A stretch of 64,000 bases of DNA from Dryocola boscaweniae (GTDB lineage: Bacteria > Pseudomonadota > Gammaproteobacteria > Enterobacterales > Enterobacteriaceae). Under the pieces are notes generated by a model that was not told where the DNA came from, ran no database searches, and saw only the letters and a program-made list of their open reading frames with translations. The stretch is taken from the NCBI RefSeq assembly GCF_025215095.1, contig NZ_JALHAP010000076.1, forward strand, positions 124,001 through 188,000, in the 5' to 3' direction. Of this stretch, positions 1 to 9,209 are shown one piece after another; position 1 is the first letter of the stretch, and every line of letters starts with the position of its first letter. The position numbers were made by a program, and so were the translations under genes.

Positions 1-701
1 AGCGCTTTATCGCTGACGATATGAGTAAAGGCGCTAAGCGGCGAAATACAAAATAACGAGTATTTCTGGTATTTAGAACTATCGGCTATCAGCACCTTTT
101 TGCCGGCGTTGGCGATAATATCGTGTTTGATCGCCGCTTTTTCTTCCGTCGGCGTCGTAACGCCTTTCTCCAGGCTCCACGAGTTGCAGCTCATAAAGGC
201 CACGTCCGGATGGATAGCGCGCAGTAAACTTCTGCCGTGCTCCCCCACGCAGGACTGGCTGCTGTCGTCGATGCGTCCGCCAATAATGGTCACTTCAATC
301 TGGCGAAACTCAGACAAGAACAGCGCAATATGCAGGTCTGCCGTGAACACGCGCAGCGGAAGATGAACCAGGCTGCGCGCAAGCTCCAGCGCCGTTGTTC
401 CTGCGTCCAGCACTATTGCATCACCGGAAGAGACAAGCGAGGCGGCCTCACGGGCAATCGCCTGTTTTTGCTTGAGGTTACGCTGTTGCTTTTCAAACGT
501 GGTGGGCTGGATGGGAACAAACTGCTTGAGCGCAACGCCGCCGTGGCTGCGGCTGATAACGCCCTGTTCATCCAGTTTTATCAAATCGCGACGAATGGTG
601 GCCGGTGAAGCGTCCACCGCCTCAACCAGTTGCTCTACTGTCACCAGATTATGGCTTTTTAACACCGCCATAATCTGGTCAAGACGATAATTACTCTTCA
701 T
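1..701 (-). CDS. DeoR-family transcriptional regulator (3' end outside window)
   Basis: This is a DeoR-type sugar-catabolism repressor that reads off the left edge, so the C-terminus is missing. The N-terminus ([18 protein letters not shown]) leads into the DeoR helix-turn-helix, with the typical [13 protein letters not shown] recognition helix and a following SHGG. Further in are the sugar-phosphate-sensing features of the family, including LDAGTT and, near the cut, IADSSKY. The start is the ATG at 701, only 11 bp after the pdxA2-type gene, so it is probably the last gene of the four-gene acid-sugar operon upstream. By context it should sense an intermediate of four-carbon acid-sugar breakdown and act at the operator-like repeats at 3934-4072; that link is inference. 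Confidence 0.85.
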   Translation of the reverse strand, partial: MKSNYRLDQIMAVLKSHNLVTVEQLVEAVDASPATIRRDLIKLDEQGVISRSHGGVALKQFVPIQPTTFEKQQRNLKQKQAIAREAASLVSSGDAIVLDAGTTALELARSLVHLPLRVFTADLHIALFLSEFRQIEVTIIGGRIDDSSQSCVGEHGRSLLRAIHPDVAFMSCNSWSLEKGVTTPTEEKAAIKHDIIANAGKKVLIADSSKYQKYSLFCISPLSAFTHIVSDKA

Positions 702-712
702 TTTCCGTGAGA

Positions 713-1696
713 TTACGCCAGTTGCATTGCGAGTTTAATCGAGACCTCCATGCTCTCAGATTTAGCTTTTCCTTGCCAGGCAATATCAAAGGCGGTGCCA
801 TGATCCGCGGAGGTCCGAATAAACGGCAGGCCCGCGGTGATATTCACCCCGTCGTAAAAACCCAGCAGCTTAAGCGGAATATGCCCCTGATCGTGATACA
901 TCGCCACCACCATGTCGTATTGCCCTTCATAAGCCTGTAAAAAGACCGTATCCGGCGGGCAGGGGCCGTAAACGTTTAGCCCTTCGGCTTTCGCGGCGTT
1001 AATGGCAGGCGTGACCGTATTGATCTCTTCATCGCCGAACAGCCCGTTTTCACCCGCATGAGGATTAACCCCGGCGACGGCAATGCGTGGAGCGGCATAC
1101 CCCACGCGTTTGAGAAATTTATCGGCAATATTGATAACCGTTTCGATACGCTCCTGATTAAGCGTATCGAGGAATTTGCGCAGGGCGATGTGCGTAGAAA
1201 CATGAATGACCTTCAGCTTATCGGTGTAAAGCACCATCGCATAGTCTTTGCTGTCGGTGAGCTTTGCCAGCAGTTCGGTGTGGCCCGGATACAAATGCCC
1301 CGCCTTATGAAGCGCTTCTTTGTTCAGCGGCGCCGTAGCAATCGCATGAACTTCGCCTGCCAGCGCCAGTTCGGTCGCGCGCTTAACGCAGCGATAAGCC
1401 AGATCGCCCGCCTGGGCCTGGACTTTTCCGGCTACCAGCGACTGCGGCTCTTCCAGCGGTTCATCCAGCACGTTAATGACGCCTGGCGTGAAACGCGCCT
1501 CTGAAACCTGATTGACTGGACGTAAATCCACTTCAGGAACAAGACCTGCCTGACAAACGCGTCGCAAGGTTTCCAGACAGCCGATAACCACGGCTGGCGC
1601 GCCGTTCAGCTCGTCGTGCAGCAGCGCTTTGATAATAATTTCCGGGCCTATCCCGGCAGGATCGCCCATCGTTACCGCGATTGTCTTAGTGGTCAC
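713..1696 (-). CDS. pdxA2: 4-phospho-D-threonate/erythronate dehydrogenase, PdxA2 type
   Basis: This is a PdxA-family NAD-dependent dehydrogenase/decarboxylase of 327 residues. The N-terminus [16 protein letters not shown] is diagnostic of PdxA, and internal metal and substrate motifs are present ([27 protein letters not shown]). PdxA2 paralogues paired with DUF1537 kinases oxidise 4-phospho-threonate or erythronate to a ketose phosphate in acid-sugar catabolism rather than making vitamin B6. I chose the GTG at 1696 because GGAG lies about 8 bp upstream; a longer frame to 1756 would overlap the kinase gene by 71 bp. It overlaps the kinase stop by 11 bp, indicating translational coupling. Substrate stereochemistry cannot be read from sequence. 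Confidence 0.85.
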   Translation of the reverse strand: MTTKTIAVTMGDPAGIGPEIIIKALLHDELNGAPAVVIGCLETLRRVCQAGLVPEVDLRPVNQVSEARFTPGVINVLDEPLEEPQSLVAGKVQAQAGDLAYRCVKRATELALAGEVHAIATAPLNKEALHKAGHLYPGHTELLAKLTDSKDYAMVLYTDKLKVIHVSTHIALRKFLDTLNQERIETVINIADKFLKRVGYAAPRIAVAGVNPHAGENGLFGDEEINTVTPAINAAKAEGLNVYGPCPPDTVFLQAYEGQYDMVVAMYHDQGHIPLKLLGFYDGVNITAGLPFIRTSADHGTAFDIAWQGKAKSESMEVSIKLAMQLA

Positions 1697-2960
1697 TGTA
1701 CATCTCCTCAATAAAATAGAGCGCATCGCAAAGCGTACTCTCTGTACCAAACCCACCGGCTTTTGTGATCACCGGTAAATCATCAATCTCGCTGTTGATA
1801 AACGTCCCGCAGGGAATGCAGGGAGCGACTTCACTCTCGATGCGGTAGCCTTCAGCGCCCAGCGCGTTAGCCACCGCAATGGCGATATCGCCGCCGGTGA
1901 GGAACAGCCCGCCAATACTGGCCTGCCCGGTTATAGCCAGCGTGAGCTGTCCGAGCTGCTGACTTATTCTTTCTCCGACCTGCTGACGCGTCAGAGCGTA
2001 TTGCCGGCATAGCGCCTCAATCTGGAAGCGATCTTCCGCCTCGCGGCTGGTGCGCAAAATACAGTGCCGCCCTTGTTCAAGAATTTCGCAGGCCTGCGCG
2101 ATGATGTTCTGCCGATGTTGTTCGGCACGCGAAGTCAGCAATAGCGCAACGTCGATATCAACGATGTCGCCACGCCTGCTACGCCTGGCCTGCTCCACCT
2201 GGCGGCGGGTGGCTTCGCTCATTGACCCGGCGACAACCAGCACCGGCAGAGCCTGGCGTTCAGATAAAAAAGCAGATACGGGAAGCGCATTGGCAAGACC
2301 GGCGGCCCCCACCAGTAAAGGCGGCGGCGACATTGCCATCGCCGCGCTGGCAATAATCTCCAGATCGTTCTCGGTAACGGCATCCACCACCACCATGGTC
2401 TTCCCCTGCCCGGCTAGCTGCTCAAGGGCGCTCGCCAGCTCGCCGCTTCTGACTCTCGACAGATCGATTTCACAGACCTGAACTGCGGATTGCCGGGCGA
2501 TTAAGGTGCTGATGCGGGATGAAACGATGGGCGTGCGCGGATCGCTTGCGAACTCCGTTTCAAGCAAAGGAACCTGATGCACCAGACATTCGCCCCGTTC
2601 GGTGGTGCGCCCGGCACCGGGAATAGCCCCGGCAATTAACGCCAGCGTTTTACCCGTTGCCAGCATGGCGGCTTCAACCTCAGCCCCCACGTTGCCGCGA
2701 AAAGTCGAATCAATTTTCTTGTACACCAGCGGTGCTTCCTGCCCCGGCTGGCACCACTGTCGTAAGGCTTCCGTTACCGCCTGCGCGGCTTCACCCGGGG
2801 TAACGGCCCGGCTTTCGGTATTCACCACCAGCACATCCGCATGACGGGAAGGCTTCTGCCGCTGCGTAAGCATGACTTCCGTTTTGGCTCCTTTCTTTGC
2901 CAGTTGCACCCCGGTGTCGTTGGCGCCGGTAAAGTCATCCGCGATAACGATTAATTTCAT
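1686..2960 (-). CDS. dtnK: four-carbon acid sugar kinase (DUF1537), DtnK/DenK type
   Basis: This is a 424-residue DUF1537 kinase. It begins MKLIVIADDFTGANDTG, the hallmark N-terminal motif (DDFTGA), and contains YKKIDSTFRGNVG. Towards the C-terminus are the nucleotide-binding glycine-rich segments GLFLTGGDIA and TKAGGFG. The family phosphorylates D-threonate, D-erythronate or related acids at O4, feeding the adjacent PdxA2-type dehydrogenase. It overlaps the upstream permease by 4 bp (ATGA) and the downstream dehydrogenase by 11 bp, so the three form one operon. D-threonate versus D-erythronate cannot be decided here, so the symbol is provisional. Confidence 0.85.
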   Translation of the reverse strand: MKLIVIADDFTGANDTGVQLAKKGAKTEVMLTQRQKPSRHADVLVVNTESRAVTPGEAAQAVTEALRQWCQPGQEAPLVYKKIDSTFRGNVGAEVEAAMLATGKTLALIAGAIPGAGRTTERGECLVHQVPLLETEFASDPRTPIVSSRISTLIARQSAVQVCEIDLSRVRSGELASALEQLAGQGKTMVVVDAVTENDLEIIASAAMAMSPPPLLVGAAGLANALPVSAFLSERQALPVLVVAGSMSEATRRQVEQARRSRRGDIVDIDVALLLTSRAEQHRQNIIAQACEILEQGRHCILRTSREAEDRFQIEALCRQYALTRQQVGERISQQLGQLTLAITGQASIGGLFLTGGDIAIAVANALGAEGYRIESEVAPCIPCGTFINSEIDDLPVITKAGGFGTESTLCDALYFIEEMYSDH

Positions 2961-3907
2961 AAAGCCTCCTTCGCCTTCATCTGCGCGTTACGCTTTGCCA
3001 CCCAGGATGTCAGAAGCGGCGTAAGAATAGCCGTGGTGATAACCGAGGCCGCTATTAGCGGCGCAGCCGACGCCGCAACCTGCGCCAGAGAAGGGTCCGC
3101 CTGCGCAATCGCCAGCGGGGTAGCAACGGCGTTGCCTGCGGTACTTGAAGCGGCCGCGCCTGCAATACCTGTCCCGCCCATTAAGCGATCGGCGCGGATA
3201 TTAAAGAATCCGCCCACGATAGTGGTCAGCACACCAAGCAGAATGCCGGCAAGCCCGCCCTGCAACAGCATTTCCAGATTAATGCCCGCCCCTAACGCGA
3301 AGGCGAAGAAAGGAATCAACAGCGGGCCGCCTTTGGTCAGAAACTCGCGCATATTGACGTCAAGATTACCGAGCAGCATTCCCACCACCAGCGGGACCAG
3401 AATCGCCACCAGCGCCATCAGAGGAATGTTTGCCATTCCCGCCGCGCCCAGGGCAATCATGGTAAAGAACGGGCCGTCGTTCAGAGAAAGAATAGAGATA
3501 GCGCCCACGTCGCGCTCATTGCCAAATTCCCCCACCAGCGCCGCATACAGACCGCCGTTGGAATTGCTCATAGCGGCGATAATCGCCACGCCGCTAAGGC
3601 CAAATATTCCTTCCGCGCCGAAAAGGTATTCCACGCCAAGCCCCAGCGCCACCGCAACGAGCAGTTTAGTTAGCGTAATCGTGCCGCCCTGCAGCAAAGC
3701 CTGCGGGGCAGCTTTGAAACTGATGCCGGCCCCCATGCACAACAGGAAAGCGCCAATCAACGGAGCCGCGCCGTTTTTAAATAACGCCGTGGTAAAACCG
3801 CCGATTTCAAGCGCCTGAGGAAAGAATGTATTCAGCACCGCGCCAATCACCAGAGGAACAACCATCATGCCGCCCGGGACCTTCTCAATTGTTTTTTTGA
3901 TGTTCAT
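2957..3907 (-). CDS. 2-keto-3-deoxygluconate permease family (KdgT) acid-sugar transporter
   Basis: This is a 316-residue integral membrane protein with about ten hydrophobic segments. It starts MNIKKTIEKVPGGMMVVPL, typical of the KdgT family of inner-membrane proton symporters for keto-deoxy acids. Conserved family stretches include the GAAPLIGAFLLCMGAG region, SNSNGGLYAAL and GGTGIAGAAAS. It is the first gene of the acid-sugar operon and overlaps the DUF1537 kinase gene by 4 bp. Uptake of threonate- or erythronate-like substrates is inferred from the two downstream enzymes. Expression is probably controlled from the 219-bp upstream gap with duplicated operator-like sequences and the DeoR gene at the operon end. 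Confidence 0.85.
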   Translation of the reverse strand: MNIKKTIEKVPGGMMVVPLVIGAVLNTFFPQALEIGGFTTALFKNGAAPLIGAFLLCMGAGISFKAAPQALLQGGTITLTKLLVAVALGLGVEYLFGAEGIFGLSGVAIIAAMSNSNGGLYAALVGEFGNERDVGAISILSLNDGPFFTMIALGAAGMANIPLMALVAILVPLVVGMLLGNLDVNMREFLTKGGPLLIPFFAFALGAGINLEMLLQGGLAGILLGVLTTIVGGFFNIRADRLMGGTGIAGAAASSTAGNAVATPLAIAQADPSLAQVAASAAPLIAASVITTAILTPLLTSWVAKRNAQMKAKEAL

Positions 3908-3933
3908 CTTTCACCCGATTAGATTGAATAAAA

Positions 3934-3955
3934 TCAAAATGATTATATTCAATCA
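3934..3955. promoter_or_regulatory. candidate DeoR operator, copy 1
   Basis: This 22-bp sequence begins TCAAAATGATTAT and ends TTCAATCA. It recurs at 4051-4072 with a single mismatch. It lies just upstream of the permease start and overlaps an inverted repeat, ATTGAATA (3923-3930) with TATTCAAT (3946-3953). A duplicated AT-rich site ahead of an operon that ends in a DeoR gene suggests repressor binding; this is inference. Confidence 0.5.
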
Positions 3956-4050
3956 ATGAAAGGATAGAGAGATCCCGGTCACAGAACGCTCAAAAGCTAC
4001 AATAATGGGGTTAACCGGGAAAGGATGATTTAAAGAACGCTAAAAAGAGC

Positions 4051-4072
4051 TCAAAATGATTATTTTCAATCA
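4051..4072. promoter_or_regulatory. candidate DeoR operator, copy 2
   Basis: This is the second copy of the site at 3934-3955, 21 of 22 bases identical, in the same orientation and 117 bp further upstream. The spacing would allow looping between two repressor-bound sites around the operon promoter. Confidence 0.5.
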
Positions 4073-4085
4073 TCAGCAAATAAGA

Positions 4086-4109
4086 GCGGAGGCCTCAAAT
4101 GTCCTCCGC
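4086..4109 (-). terminator. hairpin downstream of cdh
   Basis: Perfect 7-bp arms, GCGGAGG and CCTCCGC, enclose a 10-nt loop just past the cdh stop on the minus strand, followed by a short T-containing stretch. It is probably a weak intrinsic terminator separating cdh from the acid-sugar operon promoter region. Confidence 0.5.
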
Positions 4110-4126
4110 CGCAGCGGGAAAGGAAA

Positions 4127-4879
4127 CTACTTTTGTAACGCGCAGCCGTAATCCAGGATCTCCCCCGCCGTGCCCAGGTTTAAATCCGTCACTTTCAGCC
4201 GATTAGCCAGCAGCATAAACTCGCCCTGCTCTGTCATCGTCACCGCCAGGCCATATTTTGCGATGTCGTCGCCACGCTGTTTGACATAAGCATTCAACAG
4301 AGCAAAGGGGCTTTGCTGCTCAAACGTATTCGCGGGAATTTTCATCGCCAGATAATCATGGCCTTTAAGCTTCTCGCCGAACGGCTGCCAGCTATTGCTA
4401 ATCTGCCCTTCGTGCTGGTTAAGCGCCTGATAAACATCCGGCCGCAGACAGGCAAGATGGATATGCAGTTGGTTTTGCGAACGCCCGTACCAGGAGTTTA
4501 TCGCCAGGGCCAGATAGCGGTCGTTAACAGGTTTGTCCGCCATCTGCTTTAAGCGGCCGCGCTCCTGCCAGGCGTAATAAAAGTAATTTGGCGCGTCTGG
4601 CTTCTGAATAGCCGGGCTTTCGATGCCGGTGATTTTCTCCGTCGGCATCGCCAGCGTATGCAGCGGCCCTTTGGCATCTTTAAACACCACAAAATGCTTA
4701 ACAGGATCGACGGCTAAACAAGGCGCGGGATCGTGACGCTGCTGCTGATTCGGCACGCACTGCTCGCTGACAATCTTCCACAGCGCATCGCTGTTAGCGC
4801 GGATATACAGCAGCCAGACGGCAGCGGCCACGACCAGTACAATAAGCAGGAAAAAGATGATGCGGAGGGCTTTCTTCAT
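4127..4879 (-). CDS. cdh: CDP-diacylglycerol pyrophosphatase Cdh
   Basis: This 250-residue protein matches the length of E. coli Cdh. One N-terminal transmembrane segment (residues about 6-26, FFLLIVLVVAAAVWLLY) anchors it to the inner membrane. The HIT-superfamily-like catalytic motif QNQLHIHLACLRP lies at residues 136-147 with His139 and His141. Cdh hydrolyses CDP-diacylglycerol to phosphatidate and CMP in phospholipid turnover. It starts at the ATG at 4879, and the gene looks monocistronic: its neighbours are a LysR gene ending 113 bp upstream and an unrelated operon downstream. Nothing appears degraded. Confidence 0.92.
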   Translation of the reverse strand: MKKALRIIFFLLIVLVVAAAVWLLYIRANSDALWKIVSEQCVPNQQQRHDPAPCLAVDPVKHFVVFKDAKGPLHTLAMPTEKITGIESPAIQKPDAPNYFYYAWQERGRLKQMADKPVNDRYLALAINSWYGRSQNQLHIHLACLRPDVYQALNQHEGQISNSWQPFGEKLKGHDYLAMKIPANTFEQQSPFALLNAYVKQRGDDIAKYGLAVTMTEQGEFMLLANRLKVTDLNLGTAGEILDYGCALQK

Positions 4880-4992
4880 GAAGAGTCACGTCCTGTGTCG
4901 AGAGATTTACCAAAGCGGATGTAGAGGAACATTCTACACCGCCGGCGTCCGGAGCCATAACGCCAACAAACTTTTACGCAACCGCCCGCCGT

Positions 4993-5913
4993 TCAACGCT
5001 GCTGCAACGACCTGGCTATTAACTGAAAACATTCCTCAATCTGCGGAGGAAAATCCTGCTGGCAGCTGCGCATCAGGGCAACGGTGCGGCTCAGGGAAGG
5101 CTGCTGGAGATGCACGACTGCAAGCTCTTTATCCTGCAGGTGCGTGGTGTAAAGCTGCGGCAAGATCGCAATAGCAAGGCGCGAGCGGACCAGGCCATAA
5201 AGCGTTTCAATAAAATCGACCTGATAGCGCGCGGTAAGATTCAGACGCTGGCTTTCGGCCATCGCGGCCACCAGCCGACTGATATTTCCTTTGGAAAATA
5301 CCGCAATATCGCGGCGGGAAAGGTGCCGCCACGGGATATGGCTGGAGGTTGCCAGAGGATCTTCGCGATGCATAACGGCCACGAAAGGATCTTCCTGAAG
5401 CGGATGGATCTCAAGCGTTTCGGGCACGGAACTGTCCAGCGCGCCGATGCCAAAATCAAGCTGGCCTTTTTCCAGGTGGGCGATCAGCGAATCGTTAGTA
5501 CGATCGTGAAACTCAATGCGCAGGCGCGGAAAATGTTCTGCCATAAGCCGGGGAATGTCCGGGAACAACAGGCTGCCCACCGACGGCACAAGGCCGATAC
5601 GTAACGTGCCGTCACCGCCGTCCTGCACGATGCGTTGCATATCATCAAACGATCTTTGCGCCACATACAGCACTCGCTCTGCGTGGGGCAGGATCGCCGT
5701 ACCCAGTTCGGTTAACGTCACCGCCGAAGCCGTGCGGTTAACCAGCTTGCCGCCGAGCACCGTTTCAATTTGTCGCAACGCGCTGCTGAGCGCAGGCTGG
5801 CTAATCGCCAGATGGCTCGCGGTATCGGTAAAATGGCGCAGCTTAGCCAGCGTCACAAAATACTGAATCTGTTTTAAGGAGAGAGCGGGCAGGCGCTGCC
5901 AGGGTTCAGCCAT
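4993..5913 (-). CDS. LysR-family regulator divergent from adenine deaminase
   Basis: This is a 306-residue LysR-type regulator. The winged helix-turn-helix is at residues about 10-70 (LSLKQIQYFVTLAKLRHF, then AISQPALSSALRQIE), followed by a LysR effector-binding domain (GTLRIGLVPSVGSLLFP onward). The start at 5913 (MAEPWQRLPALSL) places the HTH at the usual distance; the open frame continues to 6057 but would overlap the divergent ade gene. Its divergent placement 134 bp from ade suggests it controls adenine deaminase and the purine permease, with candidate sites at 5937-5977. The effector is unknown, perhaps a purine. Confidence 0.85.
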   Translation of the reverse strand: MAEPWQRLPALSLKQIQYFVTLAKLRHFTDTASHLAISQPALSSALRQIETVLGGKLVNRTASAVTLTELGTAILPHAERVLYVAQRSFDDMQRIVQDGGDGTLRIGLVPSVGSLLFPDIPRLMAEHFPRLRIEFHDRTNDSLIAHLEKGQLDFGIGALDSSVPETLEIHPLQEDPFVAVMHREDPLATSSHIPWRHLSRRDIAVFSKGNISRLVAAMAESQRLNLTARYQVDFIETLYGLVRSRLAIAILPQLYTTHLQDKELAVVHLQQPSLSRTVALMRSCQQDFPPQIEECFQLIARSLQQR

Positions 5914-5936
5914 GATGGTATCAGGGTTCGCAAGGT

Positions 5937-5977
5937 AAACGTTTGCGACAGGATAAACGTTTCTTATCGGCCGATAA
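5937..5977. promoter_or_regulatory. candidate LysR binding region between LysR gene and ade
   Basis: The octamer palindrome AAACGTTT occurs at 5937-5944 and again at 5955-5962, 18 bp apart. A perfect 14-bp palindrome TTATCGGCCGATAA follows at 5964-5977. Palindromes ending in T...A and spaced by about two helical turns between divergent genes fit LysR recognition and activation sites. Confidence 0.5.
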
Positions 5978-6047
5978 ATTAAATCATCTGGGTAAACCTT
6001 AACTGCCTGGAGTAGCCTGCCACTATTTCCAGCCGGACAGTAAACCG

Positions 6048-7829
6048 ATGAACTCATATGTACTTGCGGACGTGCGCCGCCGGGCGGTTAAAGCAGCTTC
6101 AGGCGAGGCGCCATTCGACCTGCTGCTAACCAATGCGAATCTGATTGATATGGCGACAGGCGAAATCCGCCTCGTCGATATCGGCATCGTCGGCTCGCTT
6201 ATCGCCAGCGTCCATCCTTGCGGAACCTGGCCTGAAGCCGCAGACATTCACGATCTGGCCGGGGATTACGTAAGCCCCGGCCTGATGGACACCCACGTTC
6301 ATGTTGAAAGCTCCCACCTGCCGCCTGCACGCTACGCTGAAATTGTTGTGGCGCAAGGCACCACGACCATCTTCTGGGACCCGCATGAGCTGGCAAACGT
6401 GCTGGGCGTGGAAGGCGTGCGTTATGCTGTGGAAGCGAGCCGCGATTTACCGTTACGCGTGATTTGCGCCGCGCCGTCCAGCGTCCCTTCTACGCCGGGC
6501 CTGGAAATGTCCGGGGCGGATTTTGCAGGCAAAGAGATGGAAACCATGCTTGCATGGCCGGAAGTGGCGGGCGTTGCGGAAGTGATGGACATGCACGGCG
6601 TGCTGAACGGCAGCGAGCGCATGCTGGAAATTCTTAACGCCGGGCTGAACAGCGGCAAGCTGATTGAGGGCCACGCGCGCGGCCTGAGCGGCGCTCAGCT
6701 TCAGGCGTATCTCGCCGCTGGCGTCACCTCCGATCATGAACTCACCTCCGCCGCCGATGCGCTGGAAAAACTGCGCGCCGGGCTGACCATCGAAATCCGT
6801 GGTTCTCATCCGTACCTGCTGCCGGAAATCGTGGAAGCGCTCAACGCCCTGCCTCACCTCTCCTCGCAGGTTACGGTCTGCACGGACGATGTCCCGCCGG
6901 ATATCCTGCTGGAAAAAGGCGGCATTATTGCTCTGCTGAACCTGCTGATTGAACACGGCCTGAAGGCGACCGACGCGCTGCGCCTGGCTACGCTCAATGC
7001 CGCAATCCGCCTGCAGCGTAACGATTTAGGGCTGATTGCCGCCGGGCGCACGGCAGACCTTGTGGTATTTGATTCGCTGGAAAAATTACAGGCGAAAGCC
7101 GTGTACGTCGCGGGGCAGCACATGGCGCAAAACGGCAAATTACTTAAACCCGTCAACGCGCCGGATGTTTTGCCTCCGCGCGACACCGTGCGTTTAAAAC
7201 CGCTGAAGCCGGAAGATTTTACCCTCAACGTTCCTGTCGCTCACGGCACCGCCACGCTGCGCCACATCAAGGGCGCACGCTTTACCCAGTGGAACGAAAC
7301 CACCGTAAATGTACGCGACGGAAAAGTGCTGCTCCCGGAAGGCTTCAGTCTGATTTGGGTGCAGCATCGCCACGGCCGTCATGAAGCCAAACCTCAATTG
7401 GCGCTGCTGGAAGGCTGGGGCGAACTGCGCGGTGCGATTGCGACGACCTATTCTCACGATTCCCACAACCTGGTGGTGCTGGGCCGCAACCCGCAGGACA
7501 TGGCGCTGGCAGCGAATACCTTAATCGCCAGCGGCGGCGGCATGGCGCTTAGCCAGAACGGCGAAATCCTCGCCCACGTCGCCATGCCCATCGCCGGCAT
7601 GCTCTCCGACTTACCCGCAGCGGAACTCGCACGGCAGTTCCACGAGCTTCGCGAACTGAGCAACAAAGTCGCCGACTGGGAGCCGCCATACCGCGTATTC
7701 AAAGCTATTGAAGGCACCTGCCTTGCGTGTAACGCCGGGCCGCACCTGACCGACCTCGGATTGACGGACGGCGCCACGCGCCAGATCGTCGACCCGCTTA
7801 TTGCCTGCCAGGAAACGCTGGCGAAATAA
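6048..7829 (+). CDS. ade: adenine deaminase (amidohydrolase family)
   Basis: This 593-residue enzyme of the Ade/YicP family converts adenine to hypoxanthine and ammonia for purine salvage in the cytoplasm. The amidohydrolase metal-binding motif MDTHVHVESS covers His83 and His85. Other family signatures are IFWDPHELANVLG, EGHARGLSG, VTSDHE and VTVCTDDVPP. The C-terminal family domain contains ASGGGMAL. The length matches E. coli Ade (588). The ATG at 6048 follows a modest ribosome site. The purine permease gene begins 36 bp downstream, so uptake and deamination are probably one transcription unit controlled by the divergent LysR gene. Confidence 0.95.
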   Translation: MNSYVLADVRRRAVKAASGEAPFDLLLTNANLIDMATGEIRLVDIGIVGSLIASVHPCGTWPEAADIHDLAGDYVSPGLMDTHVHVESSHLPPARYAEIVVAQGTTTIFWDPHELANVLGVEGVRYAVEASRDLPLRVICAAPSSVPSTPGLEMSGADFAGKEMETMLAWPEVAGVAEVMDMHGVLNGSERMLEILNAGLNSGKLIEGHARGLSGAQLQAYLAAGVTSDHELTSAADALEKLRAGLTIEIRGSHPYLLPEIVEALNALPHLSSQVTVCTDDVPPDILLEKGGIIALLNLLIEHGLKATDALRLATLNAAIRLQRNDLGLIAAGRTADLVVFDSLEKLQAKAVYVAGQHMAQNGKLLKPVNAPDVLPPRDTVRLKPLKPEDFTLNVPVAHGTATLRHIKGARFTQWNETTVNVRDGKVLLPEGFSLIWVQHRHGRHEAKPQLALLEGWGELRGAIATTYSHDSHNLVVLGRNPQDMALAANTLIASGGGMALSQNGEILAHVAMPIAGMLSDLPAAELARQFHELRELSNKVADWEPPYRVFKAIEGTCLACNAGPHLTDLGLTDGATRQIVDPLIACQETLAK

Positions 7830-7865
7830 CAACACAACGTTGAGATAGCACAGGAGAGCCACACA

Positions 7866-9209
7866 ATGGCCGAAAACTCAGTAAATCCAGCCGCTGCAGA
7901 GAGCTGGCTGGAGCGGCGCTTCCAGCTTTATTCACGGCAAAGCAAGGTGAAAACCGAATGCCTCGCCGGGGTGACGGGCTTTCTGGCCGCCGCTTACCTG
8001 CTGGTTGTTATTCCCGGCCTGCTGGCCGCAGGCGGAATGGATAAAGGCGCCGCCACAACCGGCACGATTCTGGTCTTTGTCGCGGGCACGCTGCTGATGG
8101 CTTTTTACGGCAACCTGCCGTTTATCGTAGGTCCTGGCATCGGCGGGTCGGTGCTGGTGGGCGTTACGCTTGCGGGCAGCGAAGGCATTAGCTGGCAGAC
8201 TGGACTCGGTATCGCCTGCTGGTCCGGCATTCTCTTTTTCGCCCTTACCCGGCTTGGCCTGCGCGAGGTGGTCACGCGTTCGGTACCGCAATCCATCAAG
8301 CTTGGGCTAACGGCGTCCATCGGCCTGTTTGTTGCCGTGCTTGGTTTTCGCAACGCCGGGCTGGTGCTGGCGAACGCGAAAACCAACGCGCTGATGATGG
8401 GCGATTTTACCGCGCCGGGCGCGCTTGTTGCGCTGTGCGGCCTGTTCCTCGCCATCGCATTGCAGGCGCGACGTATTCCCGGTGCGATTCTCTGGGCTAT
8501 TTTATTCGCAACGCTGGTCGGTATTCCTTTTGGCGTCACGCATCTGCCGCAAAGCTTTATCGCTATGCCGCATTCTCTCGCCCCGGTGCTGGGGCAAGTG
8601 GATATGTTTGGCGCGCTGAACATCGCCTTTCTGCCTTACCTGTTTGTGTTCTTCGCCTCGGAGTTTTTCTCCACCATGGGAACCACGCTTGCGGTTGGCG
8701 GTGAGGCCGGTTTGCTGGATGAGCACGGCAATATGCCGCATATCAACCGTCCGTTTATGGTGGACTCTATTGCGGCAGCGCTCGGCCCGTGGGTGGGGAT
8801 CCCGGCGGCTACGGCGCTGATTGAATCTTCCGCTGCGGCAGAGGCCGGGGGTAAAACGGGACTGGCTGCGCTTGCGGCAGCCATCATGTTCCTGCTGATG
8901 CTGCTGTTCACGCCAATTGCCCTGGCTATCCCAAAAGAGGCCACCGCCCCTGCGCTGATCCTCATCGGCCTGAATATGTTCAGCGGGCTGCGCAAGGTGG
9001 ATTTAGCGAACTTCACCGACGGCCTGCCGGTGTTGATGATGGTGATGATTACGCTGATTGCCAACAGCTTCGGCACCGGCATTGCGGGCGGCCTGCTGTT
9101 CTATATCATCATCAAGGCGATTGCCGGGAAATGGCGTGAGATCCCGGTTGGGCTGTATCTGCTGGCGGTTCCGCTGGTGTATTACTTTGCGACGCTTGTG
9201 CGCCATTGA
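7866..9209 (+). CDS. adeQ: purine (adenine/hypoxanthine) permease, NCS2 AzgA-type
   Basis: This is a 447-residue membrane transporter of the AzgA-like branch of nucleobase-cation symporters, like E. coli AdeQ/AdeP. Features include ERRFQLYSRQSKVKTECLAG at the N-terminus, GPGIGGSVLVG, the VPQSIKLGLTASIGLF segment, FASEFFSTMGTT, and the conserved ATALIESSAAAEAGGKTGLA region before the last helices. About 12-13 membrane segments are visible. A clear GGAGA ribosome site precedes the ATG. It sits 36 bp after adenine deaminase, so it probably supplies adenine to that enzyme. The symbol follows the E. coli ade neighbourhood and may not be one-to-one. Confidence 0.85.
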   Translation: MAENSVNPAAAESWLERRFQLYSRQSKVKTECLAGVTGFLAAAYLLVVIPGLLAAGGMDKGAATTGTILVFVAGTLLMAFYGNLPFIVGPGIGGSVLVGVTLAGSEGISWQTGLGIACWSGILFFALTRLGLREVVTRSVPQSIKLGLTASIGLFVAVLGFRNAGLVLANAKTNALMMGDFTAPGALVALCGLFLAIALQARRIPGAILWAILFATLVGIPFGVTHLPQSFIAMPHSLAPVLGQVDMFGALNIAFLPYLFVFFASEFFSTMGTTLAVGGEAGLLDEHGNMPHINRPFMVDSIAAALGPWVGIPAATALIESSAAAEAGGKTGLAALAAAIMFLLMLLFTPIALAIPKEATAPALILIGLNMFSGLRKVDLANFTDGLPVLMMVMITLIANSFGTGIAGGLLFYIIIKAIAGKWREIPVGLYLLAVPLVYYFATLVRH

